Below, one piece after another: positions 44,206 through 56,077 of a stretch of 64,000 nucleotides of DNA; positions within the stretch are counted from its first letter, which is position 1; the number at the start of each line of letters is the position of its first letter. A program made the translations under genes and the position numbers. The notes beneath the pieces are model-generated. The model had not been told where the DNA came from. It worked only from the letters and a program-made list of their open reading frames with translations, and ran no database searches. The stretch comes from Pseudomonas panipatensis (GTDB lineage: Bacteria > Pseudomonadota > Gammaproteobacteria > Pseudomonadales > Pseudomonadaceae): contig NZ_FNDS01000007.1 in assembly GCF_900099785.1 (NCBI RefSeq), positions 1 to 64,000 of the forward strand, in the 5' to 3' direction.

Positions 44206-44723
44206 GAGTTCAATGACCTTTTCTGGGGGATTTCGTGATTTTGTGCATCCGGCTCGTGGGAAAGTCGGGAAAGTTAATTGGGAAAATTCTGATATTTAAA
44301 ATGGGGCGAAAACGCTAATACCTATAGCGACTTCAGGGTCAATCCTTGGTGGGGTAGAGGGTGTGTCCGCGTATTGCGGAGTTGCTTGGATTGAATGCGC
44401 AATCCACTGTGGATGATGTGTTGGCAGCGTTCCCGTAGGTCGCTGCAACTGCTCGGGAAGGCCGATGTTAGCGTTTCAACGCCTGTATTCAGGCTCTATT
44501 GCACATTTGTAATTGCCTGGTCACGTTGCCGATAAAGCGGGAAAACTACTGTTGCTGCGCATTCGCGGAAGTTGCGGAAAGTGCACTTTTAATTATTCAA
44601 AGAGCGCCGTCTGTAAATGCCTCTGCATTGCAATTCATATCCAAATGCAGTTTCCAGAGGTGTGCCGTTTTGTTATTCGCAATTGGCTTTTCTCGCTGGT
44701 GTCATAGAGAAAGCGTTCCACGC
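44206..44723. promoter_or_regulatory. Long czcR-czcC divergent intergenic region
   Basis: This 518-bp gap is notably A+T-richer than the flanking genes, especially at about 44260-44340 and 44580-44700. It should hold both promoters and CzcR sites. I see short repeats such as AAATGC (44616, 44640) but no certain operator. A frame open from 44499 into czcC contains an improbable composition (Cys-rich) and is judged non-coding. Confidence 0.5.
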
Positions 44724-45953
44724 TTGATCGATCTTTCTCGACGGCTACTGCCAATGCTCCTCCTGGCCCTGGCTCCCGCTGCACTCTCGGCGCCGTTGCC
44801 GTCATTGAGTCTGGACGCCGCATTGAATGCGGCAATGGCCGGTAACCCTGAGCTTTCGGCGATGGCGCGCGCTCAGGGCATTGCCGAGGGCGAGCGGCGC
44901 CAGGCTGGATCGAGGCCTAACCCCCGTCTCTCCTGGGAGGCCGAGGACACCCGCGCGGACAGCCGCACCACCACGATCAGCCTGACCCAACCCATCGAAC
45001 TGGGCGGCAAGCGCGATGCGCGCATTGCGCTCGCCGAGCGCGGTCAGGCGCTGGCCTCGGCCGAGCTGGAACTGCGCCGCAACGGTCTGCGCAGCGAAGT
45101 GCTGGATGCTTTCCAGGCGTCGTTACGGGCACAGGAGCGGTTGCGCCTGGTCGATGAGTCGGTGGCCTTGGCGCTGCGCGGCCTGCAGATTGCCCAGGGA
45201 CGGGTCGGAGCCGGGAAGGCGGCGCCGCTGGAGGCGACCCGCGCCCAGGTCCAGCTCGCCGACGTGAAGCTGGAGCTGGACCGTGCGGAAGTCGAGCGCA
45301 ACGGTGCCTATCAACGCCTGGCCACGCTCATGGGTGTGCCAGAACCGAATTTCTCCCAGGTGCGCGCGGACACCGCCGCATGGCCCACGCCACCTCCCTC
45401 GGCCGTCCTCCTGCAACGTCTGGGCGAGACCGCGGACATGCGCATGGCGATGCTCCAGGTCGAGCAGCGCGATGCCGCCCTGGCGCTGGCCAAGACGCAG
45501 CGCATCCCAGACCTCGATGTCACCCTGGGCAGCCAGTACGACCGCAGCGCGCGCGAGCGGGTCAATGTGGTCGGCCTGTCGCTGCCGCTGCCGCTGTTCG
45601 ACCGTAACCAGGGCCGCATCCTCGCCGAGTCGCGGCGTGTCGATCAGGCCCGTGATCTGCGCGTTGCCGCCGAGTTGCGTGCGCGTCGGGAAACCCTGCT
45701 GGCGCTCGACTTATGGGGTTCGGCGCAACGCGAAGCGCAGAGCTTGCGCGAAACCATCCTGCCTGCCGCGCGCCTGGCGGTGGAGAGCGCCACCCGTGGT
45801 TTCGAAATGGGCAAGTTCGGCTTCCTCGAAGTGCTCGATGCGCAGCGCACCTTGATCCTCGCGCGTAACCAGTACCTGCAGGCCCTGGCGCAGCTCAGCG
45901 ATGCCCGCAGCCGCACCGAGCGCATCTTCGGCGACCTTGCCGATCTGCGCTGA
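44724..45953 (+). CDS. czcC: CzcC, outer-membrane channel of the Czc efflux pump
   Basis: A 409-residue TolC-family (OMF) protein: signal peptide from a TTG start (IDLSRRLLPMLLLALAPAAL, cleaved near LSAPLPS), then two OEP repeats rich in coiled coil (RDARIALAERGQALASAELE; GKFGFLEVLDAQRTLILARN). It forms the exit duct for metal ions with CzcB and CzcA. The start is chosen because the TTG at 44724 gives a basic n-region; an ATG at 44754 would leave no positive charge. It begins the czcCBA operon. Confidence 0.88.
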   Translation: MIDLSRRLLPMLLLALAPAALSAPLPSLSLDAALNAAMAGNPELSAMARAQGIAEGERRQAGSRPNPRLSWEAEDTRADSRTTTISLTQPIELGGKRDARIALAERGQALASAELELRRNGLRSEVLDAFQASLRAQERLRLVDESVALALRGLQIAQGRVGAGKAAPLEATRAQVQLADVKLELDRAEVERNGAYQRLATLMGVPEPNFSQVRADTAAWPTPPPSAVLLQRLGETADMRMAMLQVEQRDAALALAKTQRIPDLDVTLGSQYDRSARERVNVVGLSLPLPLFDRNQGRILAESRRVDQARDLRVAAELRARRETLLALDLWGSAQREAQSLRETILPAARLAVESATRGFEMGKFGFLEVLDAQRTLILARNQYLQALAQLSDARSRTERIFGDLADLR

Positions 45954-46042
45954 CGCCCGATCGTTCGCCCCCAGGGGCGTTGTCACCGCCGCTGACTGCC
46001 TGACTCGCCGCGCCGACTCAGGCCTGCCTTCCGAGAGTACCC

Positions 46043-47524
46043 ATGACGCCAAGACAGAAAAAAATCGCTGTATTCATTGCCCTGCTGACGGCGCTCGCTA
46101 TCGCCGCCGTGCTGTGGTCCAGCCGCCGTTCGCCGCCGCCCGGGCCTGAGCTGGCGGTGCCCGAGGCGCCTGCCGAGGCGAGTATGCGTGGTCCGCACGG
46201 CGGTTTGCTGCTGCAGGATGGGGAAAACCGTGCGGAGCTGCTGATCGCCGAAGAAGCCGGCGCCAACCCCGCATTGAGCCTGTACCTGTTCGCCAATGGC
46301 GAGCCGTTGGCGACTGCCGCGGCGCGGGTCAGCCTGACCCTGCGGCGGCCTGGCGGCGAGCTTTCGCGTATCGAGTTGCAGCCGCGCGAGGGCGTTTATG
46401 TGGGCACGGAGCCCATCGCCGAGCCGCACGTGTTCGACGGCGAGGTCGTGGTCGAATGGAATGGTGCCCGCCAGCTCTACGCGTTCTCCCGTAGCGATGG
46501 CCTCCTCGAACTGAGCGAGGAGCAGGCGCGCGCCACCGGTATCGAGGTGGTCGAAGCAACTGCGCGCGAGGTGGCAACGCGTCTCGATTTGCCTGGCGAG
46601 ATCGCTTTCGACGCCGACCGCACCGCGCACCTGGTGCCGCGTGTCAGCGGTGTGGTGGAGCGGGTCAGCGCCGAGCTTGGCCAAGCGGTGAAACGCGGCG
46701 AACTGCTGGCGGTGATCGCCAGCCCGCAGGTGTCCGAACAGCGCAGCGAGCTGGCCGCCGCGCAACGACGGCTCGAACTGGCGCGGACCACCTTCGCCCG
46801 CGAGCGGCAACTGTGGCAGGAGAAAATCTCCGCCGAGCAGGACTACCTGCAAGCCCGTCAGGCCCTGCAGGAGGCGGAGATCGCCTTGGCCAACGCGCAG
46901 CACAAAGTCAGCGCGCTGAGTGGCGCCAGTGCGCCGGGCGGCGGCAACCGCTACGAGCTGCGCGCGCCCTTCGACGGGGTGGTGGTGGAGAAGCACCTGG
47001 TGACCGGCGAGGTGGTCAGCGAGACGACCAATGCCTTCACCCTGTCCGATCTGTCGCGACTCTGGGCGACTTTCAGCGTGACGCCGCGCGATCTGGCGCG
47101 GGTCAGGGTGGGCGAGGCGGCGACGGTCGAGTCGGCGGAGCTGGGCATGACGGTCGAGGGCCGTGTCGCGCACGTCGGCAGTCTGCTCGGCGAGCAGACG
47201 CGAATGGCCACCGCGCGGGTTGCGCTGGATAACCCTGGCAGCGCCTGGCGCCCCGGCCTGTTCGTCAAGGTGCGACTACTCGCCGAGTCGCGCCAGGCCG
47301 CGGTGGTGGTCCCGGAGCAGGCGGTGCAGAGCCTGGATGAGCGTCCGGTGGTGTTCGTTCGCGTGAAGGGGGGCTTCGTCGCCCAGCCGGTGCGCCTCGG
47401 CGCCCGCGACCAGGGCCAGGTCGAGGTGCTGCAAGGCCTCGTCGCCGGTGTCCAGGTCGCCGCCAATGGCAGCTTCATCCTCAAGTCGGAGCAGGGCAAG
47501 GCCTCGGCCGAGCACGCTCACTGA
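46043..47524 (+). CDS. czcB: CzcB, periplasmic adaptor of the Czc efflux pump
   Basis: A 493-residue membrane fusion protein: N-terminal anchor/signal helix (KKIAVFIALLTALAIAAVLW), a CzcB-specific N-terminal domain containing RGPHGGLLLQ (possible metal-binding His), a split lipoyl domain (ATRLDLPGEIAFDADR; RYELRAPFDGVVVEKHL) around a helical hairpin, and the beta-barrel/MP domains. It links CzcA to CzcC. It lies 89 bp after czcC and 24 bp before czcA. Confidence 0.93.
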   Translation: MTPRQKKIAVFIALLTALAIAAVLWSSRRSPPPGPELAVPEAPAEASMRGPHGGLLLQDGENRAELLIAEEAGANPALSLYLFANGEPLATAAARVSLTLRRPGGELSRIELQPREGVYVGTEPIAEPHVFDGEVVVEWNGARQLYAFSRSDGLLELSEEQARATGIEVVEATAREVATRLDLPGEIAFDADRTAHLVPRVSGVVERVSAELGQAVKRGELLAVIASPQVSEQRSELAAAQRRLELARTTFARERQLWQEKISAEQDYLQARQALQEAEIALANAQHKVSALSGASAPGGGNRYELRAPFDGVVVEKHLVTGEVVSETTNAFTLSDLSRLWATFSVTPRDLARVRVGEAATVESAELGMTVEGRVAHVGSLLGEQTRMATARVALDNPGSAWRPGLFVKVRLLAESRQAAVVVPEQAVQSLDERPVVFVRVKGGFVAQPVRLGARDQGQVEVLQGLVAGVQVAANGSFILKSEQGKASAEHAH

Positions 47525-50698
<3,174 letters not shown>

Positions 50699-50736
50699 GC
50701 GGCGCGGGTCGTGGCGGTGGAGGAAAGACCTTGGAT

Positions 50737-50762
50737 AAAAAAAGGCGCCCGGTCGGGCGCCT
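50737..50762 (-). terminator. Hairpin between czcA and the porin gene
   Basis: GGCGCCC (50744-50750), loop GGTC, GGGCGCC (50755-50761), with a seven-A run on the left (50737-50743). Read leftward this is a standard terminator; rightward, the T-run is missing, but the stem may still end czcA transcripts. Confidence 0.7.
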
Positions 50763-50946
50763 CAGGGTCTGCCTGTCACCAAAGGAGCCGCGGGGTAGCT
50801 TCCTAGGCAGACGTCAGTTTGGGCATCGAAAACTGACCCTTGGGATTTAACCGCGTGCTTCCTAACAGGACGCTGAGCCGATGATGACGATTCTGCAAAT
50901 GACTACTCAGGTTGCGTGCTGCCCACCGAGCCTTCGACGGGCAGCG

Positions 50947-50968
50947 AAAAGGCCCCCGCAGGGGCCTT
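50947..50968 (-). terminator. Terminator of the OprD-family porin gene
   Basis: Stem AAGGCCCC (50949-50956) / GGGGCCTT (50961-50968) with a CGCA loop. Read leftward it is followed by TT after the stem's own T's. It lies 15 bp after the porin stop codon. Confidence 0.75.
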
Positions 50969-50982
50969 CCGTCGCTCTGGGT

Positions 50983-52305
50983 TCAGAGAACCTGCAGGGG
51001 GTATTCGACGATCAGGCGGATTTCGTCCAGGTCGGACTCGAACTGGCTGGCGCGGGTGGTGGCCTGGCGGATACGCAATGACAGATCCTTCAGCGATCCG
51101 CCCTGCACCACGTACTTGGCCTCGATATCACGTTCCCAGCGCTTCTGCCCGGTCAGTGGCTGGCCATTCTCGTCGCGCCGCATGTAGATGGCGTTGGCGT
51201 GACTGTAGTCGGCGTCGGTACCTTTGCCGTAGCGGGTCATGAAGCTCAGTCCGGGGATGCCGAAGGTCTGCATGTCGATGTCGTAGCGAAGCATCCAGGA
51301 GCGCTCCTTCGGTGAGTTGAAGTCGGTGTACTGGATGGAGTTGTCGAGGTAGATGGAGTCGGCCTGGCGCAGGTAGTCGAAGTCGTTGTTGCCGTTGTTG
51401 CGCTGGTGGGTCAGCGCCACGCTGTGTGCGCCGAAGCGCACGCCGAGCTTGCCGCTCCAGATATGCGTGTCGAACTCGCCGAGCAACTGGCGGCCGTCGT
51501 CGACCGACTTGTAGTAGTTGAAGCCGCCGAACAGCGCCAGCTCGTCGGCCAGCGGGTACTCCAGCGTGGTGCCGGCGTAGTACTGATTCCAGGCGTCTTT
51601 CAGGCGGCTGCCGTAGAGGCTGACGCTGATCCGCTCGGTCAGCGCGTAGTCGCCGCCCAGGTAGGCGATCCAGGGCGAGTCCACCGGCCCACCGTAGAAG
51701 GTGGCGAAGCCGTCGCGCAGCTTGCGGTCGCTGGGTTGGCTCATGGAGTGCAAGCGTCCGCCCTGCAGCTTGAGGCCGGCGACGCTCTGGTTTTCCAGGG
51801 TCACCCCGCGGAAGGACTCCGGCAGCAGGCGCGAGTCGCCATAGTGCACCACCGGGGTTTCCGGGAAGACATCGCCCACCTTCAGCACGCTGTCGAACAG
51901 ACGGACCTTGGCGGCGCCGCCGGCCTTGGCGTATTGGCTTTCGGTGCGCCCCTGGTTGTCGACCGGCAGCACGTTGAAGGAGCCGCTGCCGCCGTTGCGG
52001 CCATCGCCGCTGTCCAACTGCAAGCCGAGCAGGACGAAGGCGTCGATGCCGAAACCGACGCTGCCCTCGGTGAAGCCTGACTGGTAGCGGCCGATCAGGC
52101 CCTGGGCCCAGGCCTCGGAATAGCCGTTGCCCTTGGGGCTGGACTGGCCGTGGCGGTCGTCGCGGTTGTAGTAGAAGTTGCGGTTGAGAATGTCCAGGCG
52201 GCTGCCTTCGAGGAAGCCGTCGGCGCTGTCCTCGGCGGCGCTGAAGGGGCTGGTCAGGCTGGCGGCGCAGAGGGACAGCGCCAGGGGAAGTTTCCGCTGT
52301 TTCAT
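50983..52305 (-). CDS. OprD-family outer-membrane porin
   Basis: A 440-residue substrate-specific porin: signal peptide MKQRKLPLALSLCAASLTSP, then an 18-strand-type barrel with typical OprD family features (FLEGSRLDILNRNFYYNRD near the mature N-terminus; SWMLRYDIDMQTFGIPGLSF; RLIVEYPLQVL at the C-terminus). The family admits amino acids, carboxylates or aromatic acids; the substrate here is unknown. GGAG lies 7-8 bases before the ATG at 52305. It is divergent from an MHS-type dicarboxylate transporter gene, with which it might share substrate. Confidence 0.9.
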   Translation of the reverse strand: MKQRKLPLALSLCAASLTSPFSAAEDSADGFLEGSRLDILNRNFYYNRDDRHGQSSPKGNGYSEAWAQGLIGRYQSGFTEGSVGFGIDAFVLLGLQLDSGDGRNGGSGSFNVLPVDNQGRTESQYAKAGGAAKVRLFDSVLKVGDVFPETPVVHYGDSRLLPESFRGVTLENQSVAGLKLQGGRLHSMSQPSDRKLRDGFATFYGGPVDSPWIAYLGGDYALTERISVSLYGSRLKDAWNQYYAGTTLEYPLADELALFGGFNYYKSVDDGRQLLGEFDTHIWSGKLGVRFGAHSVALTHQRNNGNNDFDYLRQADSIYLDNSIQYTDFNSPKERSWMLRYDIDMQTFGIPGLSFMTRYGKGTDADYSHANAIYMRRDENGQPLTGQKRWERDIEAKYVVQGGSLKDLSLRIRQATTRASQFESDLDEIRLIVEYPLQVL

Positions 52306-52966
52306 CGATTGCTCCGGGTGCGTAGGCAGTCGGTTGCTTGGGCGCAACGCGTTGTTGTTGTCAGGAGCCCGAGCGGAAGGACCCTGCGCGGGCAGGGATC
52401 ATCCTGAAGACGGCGGGATAACCCGGAGATGAGGCGCAAGTGACAATTTCGTCAGTGCTGGCGGCGTGGGCGAATCGAGCGCAGGGGCTGGCGATCGCCT
52501 GGTGCGATTGGGCCGATGACGACTGGGTGGCGGAAGGAGGGAGACCGGCATTCCCCCGGTGCCGGCGCGTCCGGGGGTGTGGACGGGGCACCGAGGCTGT
52601 GCGGCAGGGGCCGCCTTACGAGGGGAAGTAATCGACCTTGTCTTGTGGACAAGGTCGGACCCTGCGGCCCGCCGAGGGGTACCTGACAAGTCTCCCGGCG
52701 AGCGCGATAGGGTGGCCAAACGATAGAAGCTGACCATGAGCCGGTCAATCAGGAAAATCGAACGTATGTTCGATATTCGCCCCTGAATGGCCGATTCAGA
52801 CGGTTCTCTCGGGCTTTTTCGTTAGCTGGCTATCGGCGTCTGACTATACTGGTTACCAGATGTGTCGGCGCCCCTGCCTTGTGAAATCGGGTCGCCGCCC
52901 CTGACTCGGCGGTACAGGGAGGCTCCGTCGTACAACTCCAAAAACCTGAATGACGAGAGAGCCAGA
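52306..52966. promoter_or_regulatory. Long porin / MFS divergent intergenic region
   Basis: This 661-bp gap has no credible gene. Visible elements are a 9-bp inverted repeat GACCTTGTC / GACAAGGTC at 52634-52656, the palindromic operator at 52757-52774, and a TATACT -10-like box at 52845-52850 in front of the MFS gene. The left third is G+C-rich and featureless. Confidence 0.5.
52757..52780. promoter_or_regulatory. Palindromic operator, IclR/PcaR-like
   Basis: ATCGAACGTATGTTCGAT (52757-52774) is a perfect 7-bp inverted repeat. The overlapping 15-mer GTTCGATATTCGCCC (52768 onward) agrees at 13 of 15 positions with the PcaR box GTTCGATAATCGCAC as I recall it from P. putida. It lies about 70 bp upstream of the -10-like box of the MFS gene. 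Control by an IclR-family regulator of aromatic or dicarboxylate catabolism is inferred. Confidence 0.5.
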
Positions 52967-54268
52967 ATGAACGCAATCATTCCGCAATATTCGGCCGAGG
53001 AGCGCAGCAAACGCATCTTCGCCATCGTCGGCGCCTCTTCCGGGAACCTGGTCGAATGGTTCGACTTTTACGTCTACGCCTTCACCGCCATCTACTTCGC
53101 CCATGCCTTTTTCCCCTCGGACAACCCGACGGTGCAACTGCTCAACACCGCCGGTGTATTCGCCGCCGGGTTCCTCATGCGACCGATCGGCGGTTGGCTG
53201 TTCGGCCGCATCGCCGACAAGAAGGGCCGCAAGACCGCGATGATGATTTCGGTGCTGATGATGTGCGGCGGCTCCCTGGCCATCGCGCTGATGCCCACCT
53301 ACTCCAGCATCGGCGTGATGGCGCCGACGCTGCTGCTGGTCGCGCGCCTGTTCCAGGGTCTCTCGGTGGGCGGTGAGTACGGCACCAGCGCCACCTACAT
53401 GAGCGAGGTGGCGTTGAAGGGGCAGCGCGGTTTCTTCGCCTCCTTCCAGTACGTCACCCTGATCGGCGGCCAACTGCTGGCGGTGCTGGTGGTCGTGGTC
53501 CTGCAGCAACTGCTGAGCAACGACCAATTGCGCGAGTGGGGCTGGCGGATTCCCTTCGTCGCCGGTGCCATCACCGCGGTGATCGCCTTCTACCTGCGCC
53601 GCTCGCTGAGCGAGACGGCCAAGGACGAGAACCTGCATCGCAAGGAATCGGGCACCCTCACCGAGCTGTTCGCCCACCACAAGCGCGCCTTTTTCACCGT
53701 GCTCGGCTTCACGGCTGGCGGTTCGCTGATTTTCTACACCTTCACCACCTACATGCAGAAATACCTGGTGAACACCGCCGGCATGGACGCCAAGACCGCC
53801 AGCGGCGTGATGACCTTCGCGCTGTTCGTCTACATGTGCCTGCAGCCGCTGTTCGGCATGCTCTCCGACCGTATCGGGCGCAAGACCTCGATGCTCTGGT
53901 TCGGCGTCCTGGGGATGCTCTGCACCTGGCCGATACTCGCTGCGCTGAAAACGGTGAGCAGTCCCGTCGTCGCCTTCCTGCTGATCATCCTGGCGCTGGC
54001 GGTGGTCAGCCTGTACACCTCGATCAGCGGGCTGATCAAGGCCGAGCTGTTCCCGCCGCAGATCCGCGCGCTCGGCGTCGGCCTGTCCTATGCGGTGGGC
54101 AACGCCATCTTCGGCGGTTCGGCGGAGTACGTCGCCCTGGGCCTGAAGACCCTGGGCCGGGAGGAGTATTTCTACGCCTATGTTTCGGTCATGTGCGGCA
54201 TCGCGCTGATCGTCTGCCTGCTGCTGCCGGACCTGCGCAAGGTCAGCTACCTCAACGACGAGGACTGA
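52967..54268 (+). CDS. MHS-family dicarboxylate/alpha-ketoglutarate:H+ symporter
   Basis: A 433-residue major facilitator with 12 predicted helices, of the metabolite:H+ symporter branch (KgtP/PcaT/ShiA). Signatures are [16 protein letters not shown] in helix 1, [20 protein letters not shown] in loop 2-3 and [20 protein letters not shown] in helix 4. It imports C5/C6 dicarboxylates such as alpha-ketoglutarate or beta-ketoadipate. The ATG at 52967 is preferred over an upstream start because GAGAGAG precedes it and the family begins there. The homologue I recall is PA5530. Confidence 0.9.
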   Translation: MNAIIPQYSAEERSKRIFAIVGASSGNLVEWFDFYVYAFTAIYFAHAFFPSDNPTVQLLNTAGVFAAGFLMRPIGGWLFGRIADKKGRKTAMMISVLMMCGGSLAIALMPTYSSIGVMAPTLLLVARLFQGLSVGGEYGTSATYMSEVALKGQRGFFASFQYVTLIGGQLLAVLVVVVLQQLLSNDQLREWGWRIPFVAGAITAVIAFYLRRSLSETAKDENLHRKESGTLTELFAHHKRAFFTVLGFTAGGSLIFYTFTTYMQKYLVNTAGMDAKTASGVMTFALFVYMCLQPLFGMLSDRIGRKTSMLWFGVLGMLCTWPILAALKTVSSPVVAFLLIILALAVVSLYTSISGLIKAELFPPQIRALGVGLSYAVGNAIFGGSAEYVALGLKTLGREEYFYAYVSVMCGIALIVCLLLPDLRKVSYLNDED

Positions 54269-54321
54269 GCCCGCCGTGGCCGCGCGTGGGCGCTGAGCGT
54301 TCGCCCCCGCGCGCCGCGGGC

Positions 54322-55797
54322 TCAGGCGGGGCTGCCGCGCAGCGCATGGTTGGGCAGGCAGAGGGCGATCGTCAGTGCCAGCAGGCCGATGCCGGCATTG
54401 ACCAGGAACAGCCAGCGGAACACCTCGTCCAGTGCCTGGCGCTGCGCTTCGTGGCCGCTGCCGCCGAGACTGCTCAGCAGTGCGCTGGCGGACAGGCCGT
54501 GGGCGATGCCTTCCTGCGTCGCCAGGGGTTGCAGCATGGCCAGCAGGATCGCCGACATCAGGGCGATTCCGACCGCACCGCCGAGGGAGCGGAACAAGGT
54601 GGTGGTGCTGGTGGCGACGCCCAGGTGATGCGGTTCCACGGCACTCTGCGCGGCCACCAGGCTGGTCGGGAACTGGGTGCCGGCGGCGATCCCGCAGAGC
54701 AGCATGAACAGCCCGGAAAGCAGCATGGACTGCGGCGATGTCAGTGCCAGCCCGGCGATCGCGCACGGCAACAGCAGGGCGCCGCCGACGATCTGTGGCT
54801 TGTAGCGGCCGATGGTGGCGGTCAGTCGGCCGCAGCAGTAAGCCCCGAGCGGCACGCCCATGGCCAGCGGCAGCAGGTGCACGGCCGCGCTGTCGGCGCC
54901 GGCGCCGGTCACCGACTGGAAACGCAAAGGCACCAGCACCGACAGCGAAATGGACTGGAAGCTGGCGAAGAAGCCGACCAGCCAGCTCAGGGTGGCCGCG
55001 CGGATGGCGAACAAATGCATCGGCACCAACGGCTCGCCGGTACGCCGCTCATGCCAGACGAACAGCAGTAGCAAGAGCAGCGCGCCGGCGAACAGCCCGA
55101 GCAGACCCGGATCTTTCCAGGCCGCGCCTTGGCCGACCTGGGTGATCGCCAGCAGTAGGCTACCGAGCCCGGCGATCATCAGCAGGGTGCCCGGGTAGTC
55201 GATCCGCGGCCGCCGCCCGGCCACCGGCAGACCGACCAGGGTGCGCCGCGACACTTCCAGGGCGAGCAGGCCCACCGGCAGGTTGATCAAGAACACCCAG
55301 CGCCACGACAGGTGCTCGGTCAGCAATCCGCCGAGTACCGGGCCGGCGATGCTGGCGACCGCGTACATGCTGCTGAAATAGCCCTGGTAGCGACCGCGTT
55401 CGCGGGGCGGGACTATGTCGCCGACGATCGCCTGGCTCACCGACATCAGGCCGCCCGCACCGATGCCTTGCAGCACGCGCGCCAGCACCAGTTGCTCCAT
55501 GCTTTGCGCAAGGCCGCAGAACAGCGAGGCCAGGGTGAAGAGGACGGTGGCGAAGAGCATCAGGCTGCGCCGGCCATAAAGGTCGCCGAGCTTGCCGTAG
55601 ATCGGCATGGCCACGGTCATGGCCACCATGTAGCCGGAGATCACCCAGGCCAGCAGGTCGAAGTTGCCGAAGCCCGAGGCGATCGCCGGCAGCGAGACGG
55701 CGACGATGGTCTGGTCGAGCGCACCGAGGAAGATGGCCAGCATCAGCCCGACGAGGATGGTGCGCACCGGCGGACGCGGCTGGCTGAAGGTATTCAC
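54322..55797 (-). CDS. DHA2-family (14-helix) MFS drug efflux transporter
   Basis: A 491-residue MFS exporter: helix 1 motif FLGALDQTIVAVSLPAIA (motif D1), loop 2-3 GKLGDLYGRRSLML (motif A) and helix 5 GPVLGGLLTEHLSWRWVFLI (motif C), all typical of 14-TM EmrB/QacA-type multidrug antiporters. No EmrA-like adaptor or regulator gene is adjacent. The start is GTG at 55797 with AAGGGGG about 7 bases upstream; an in-frame start further upstream would add a non-conserved hydrophilic extension. Confidence 0.88.
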   Translation of the reverse strand: MNTFSQPRPPVRTILVGLMLAIFLGALDQTIVAVSLPAIASGFGNFDLLAWVISGYMVAMTVAMPIYGKLGDLYGRRSLMLFATVLFTLASLFCGLAQSMEQLVLARVLQGIGAGGLMSVSQAIVGDIVPPRERGRYQGYFSSMYAVASIAGPVLGGLLTEHLSWRWVFLINLPVGLLALEVSRRTLVGLPVAGRRPRIDYPGTLLMIAGLGSLLLAITQVGQGAAWKDPGLLGLFAGALLLLLLFVWHERRTGEPLVPMHLFAIRAATLSWLVGFFASFQSISLSVLVPLRFQSVTGAGADSAAVHLLPLAMGVPLGAYCCGRLTATIGRYKPQIVGGALLLPCAIAGLALTSPQSMLLSGLFMLLCGIAAGTQFPTSLVAAQSAVEPHHLGVATSTTTLFRSLGGAVGIALMSAILLAMLQPLATQEGIAHGLSASALLSSLGGSGHEAQRQALDEVFRWLFLVNAGIGLLALTIALCLPNHALRGSPA

Positions 55798-56077
55798 GAG
55801 GCCCCCTTGTACGGCGAGGTGACTCCGGCCGGATGCACCGGAGAACTGCCAGTCTACTGGATCATGTGCGGCATGCCGTCGCACTTTTTCAATCGGGGCA
55901 AGGCTCTATCTCGATACGGTCGGGCGATCTGTCCGGAATCTCCTGCTACGCTTTTTCAACGCTTTGCGGGCAGTCCGGCGCCAAGCCGATCGATAGTCAC
56001 CAGCCTGGCCAGGCCATCGCGAGAGGCTTTGGACGTTCTGGCCTATAGTTTTGCTGATTCGTAACCAGGAGGATTGC
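55798..56077. promoter_or_regulatory. Divergent intergenic region, MFS / cfa
   Basis: This 280-bp gap should hold both promoters. The only clear element is the AGGAGG ribosome binding site of the downstream gene (56067-56072, 5 bases before its ATG). No operator was recognised. Confidence 0.4.

Noticed and set aside
44499-44723. 75-codon N-terminal extension of czcC
   Set aside because: Cys-rich, not conserved in the family, and it would destroy the signal peptide; judged non-coding promoter DNA.
52634-52656. GACCTTGTC...GACAAGGTC as a terminator or sRNA
   Set aside because: A good hairpin, but with no T-run and no gene ending nearby; kept only as part of the intergenic description.
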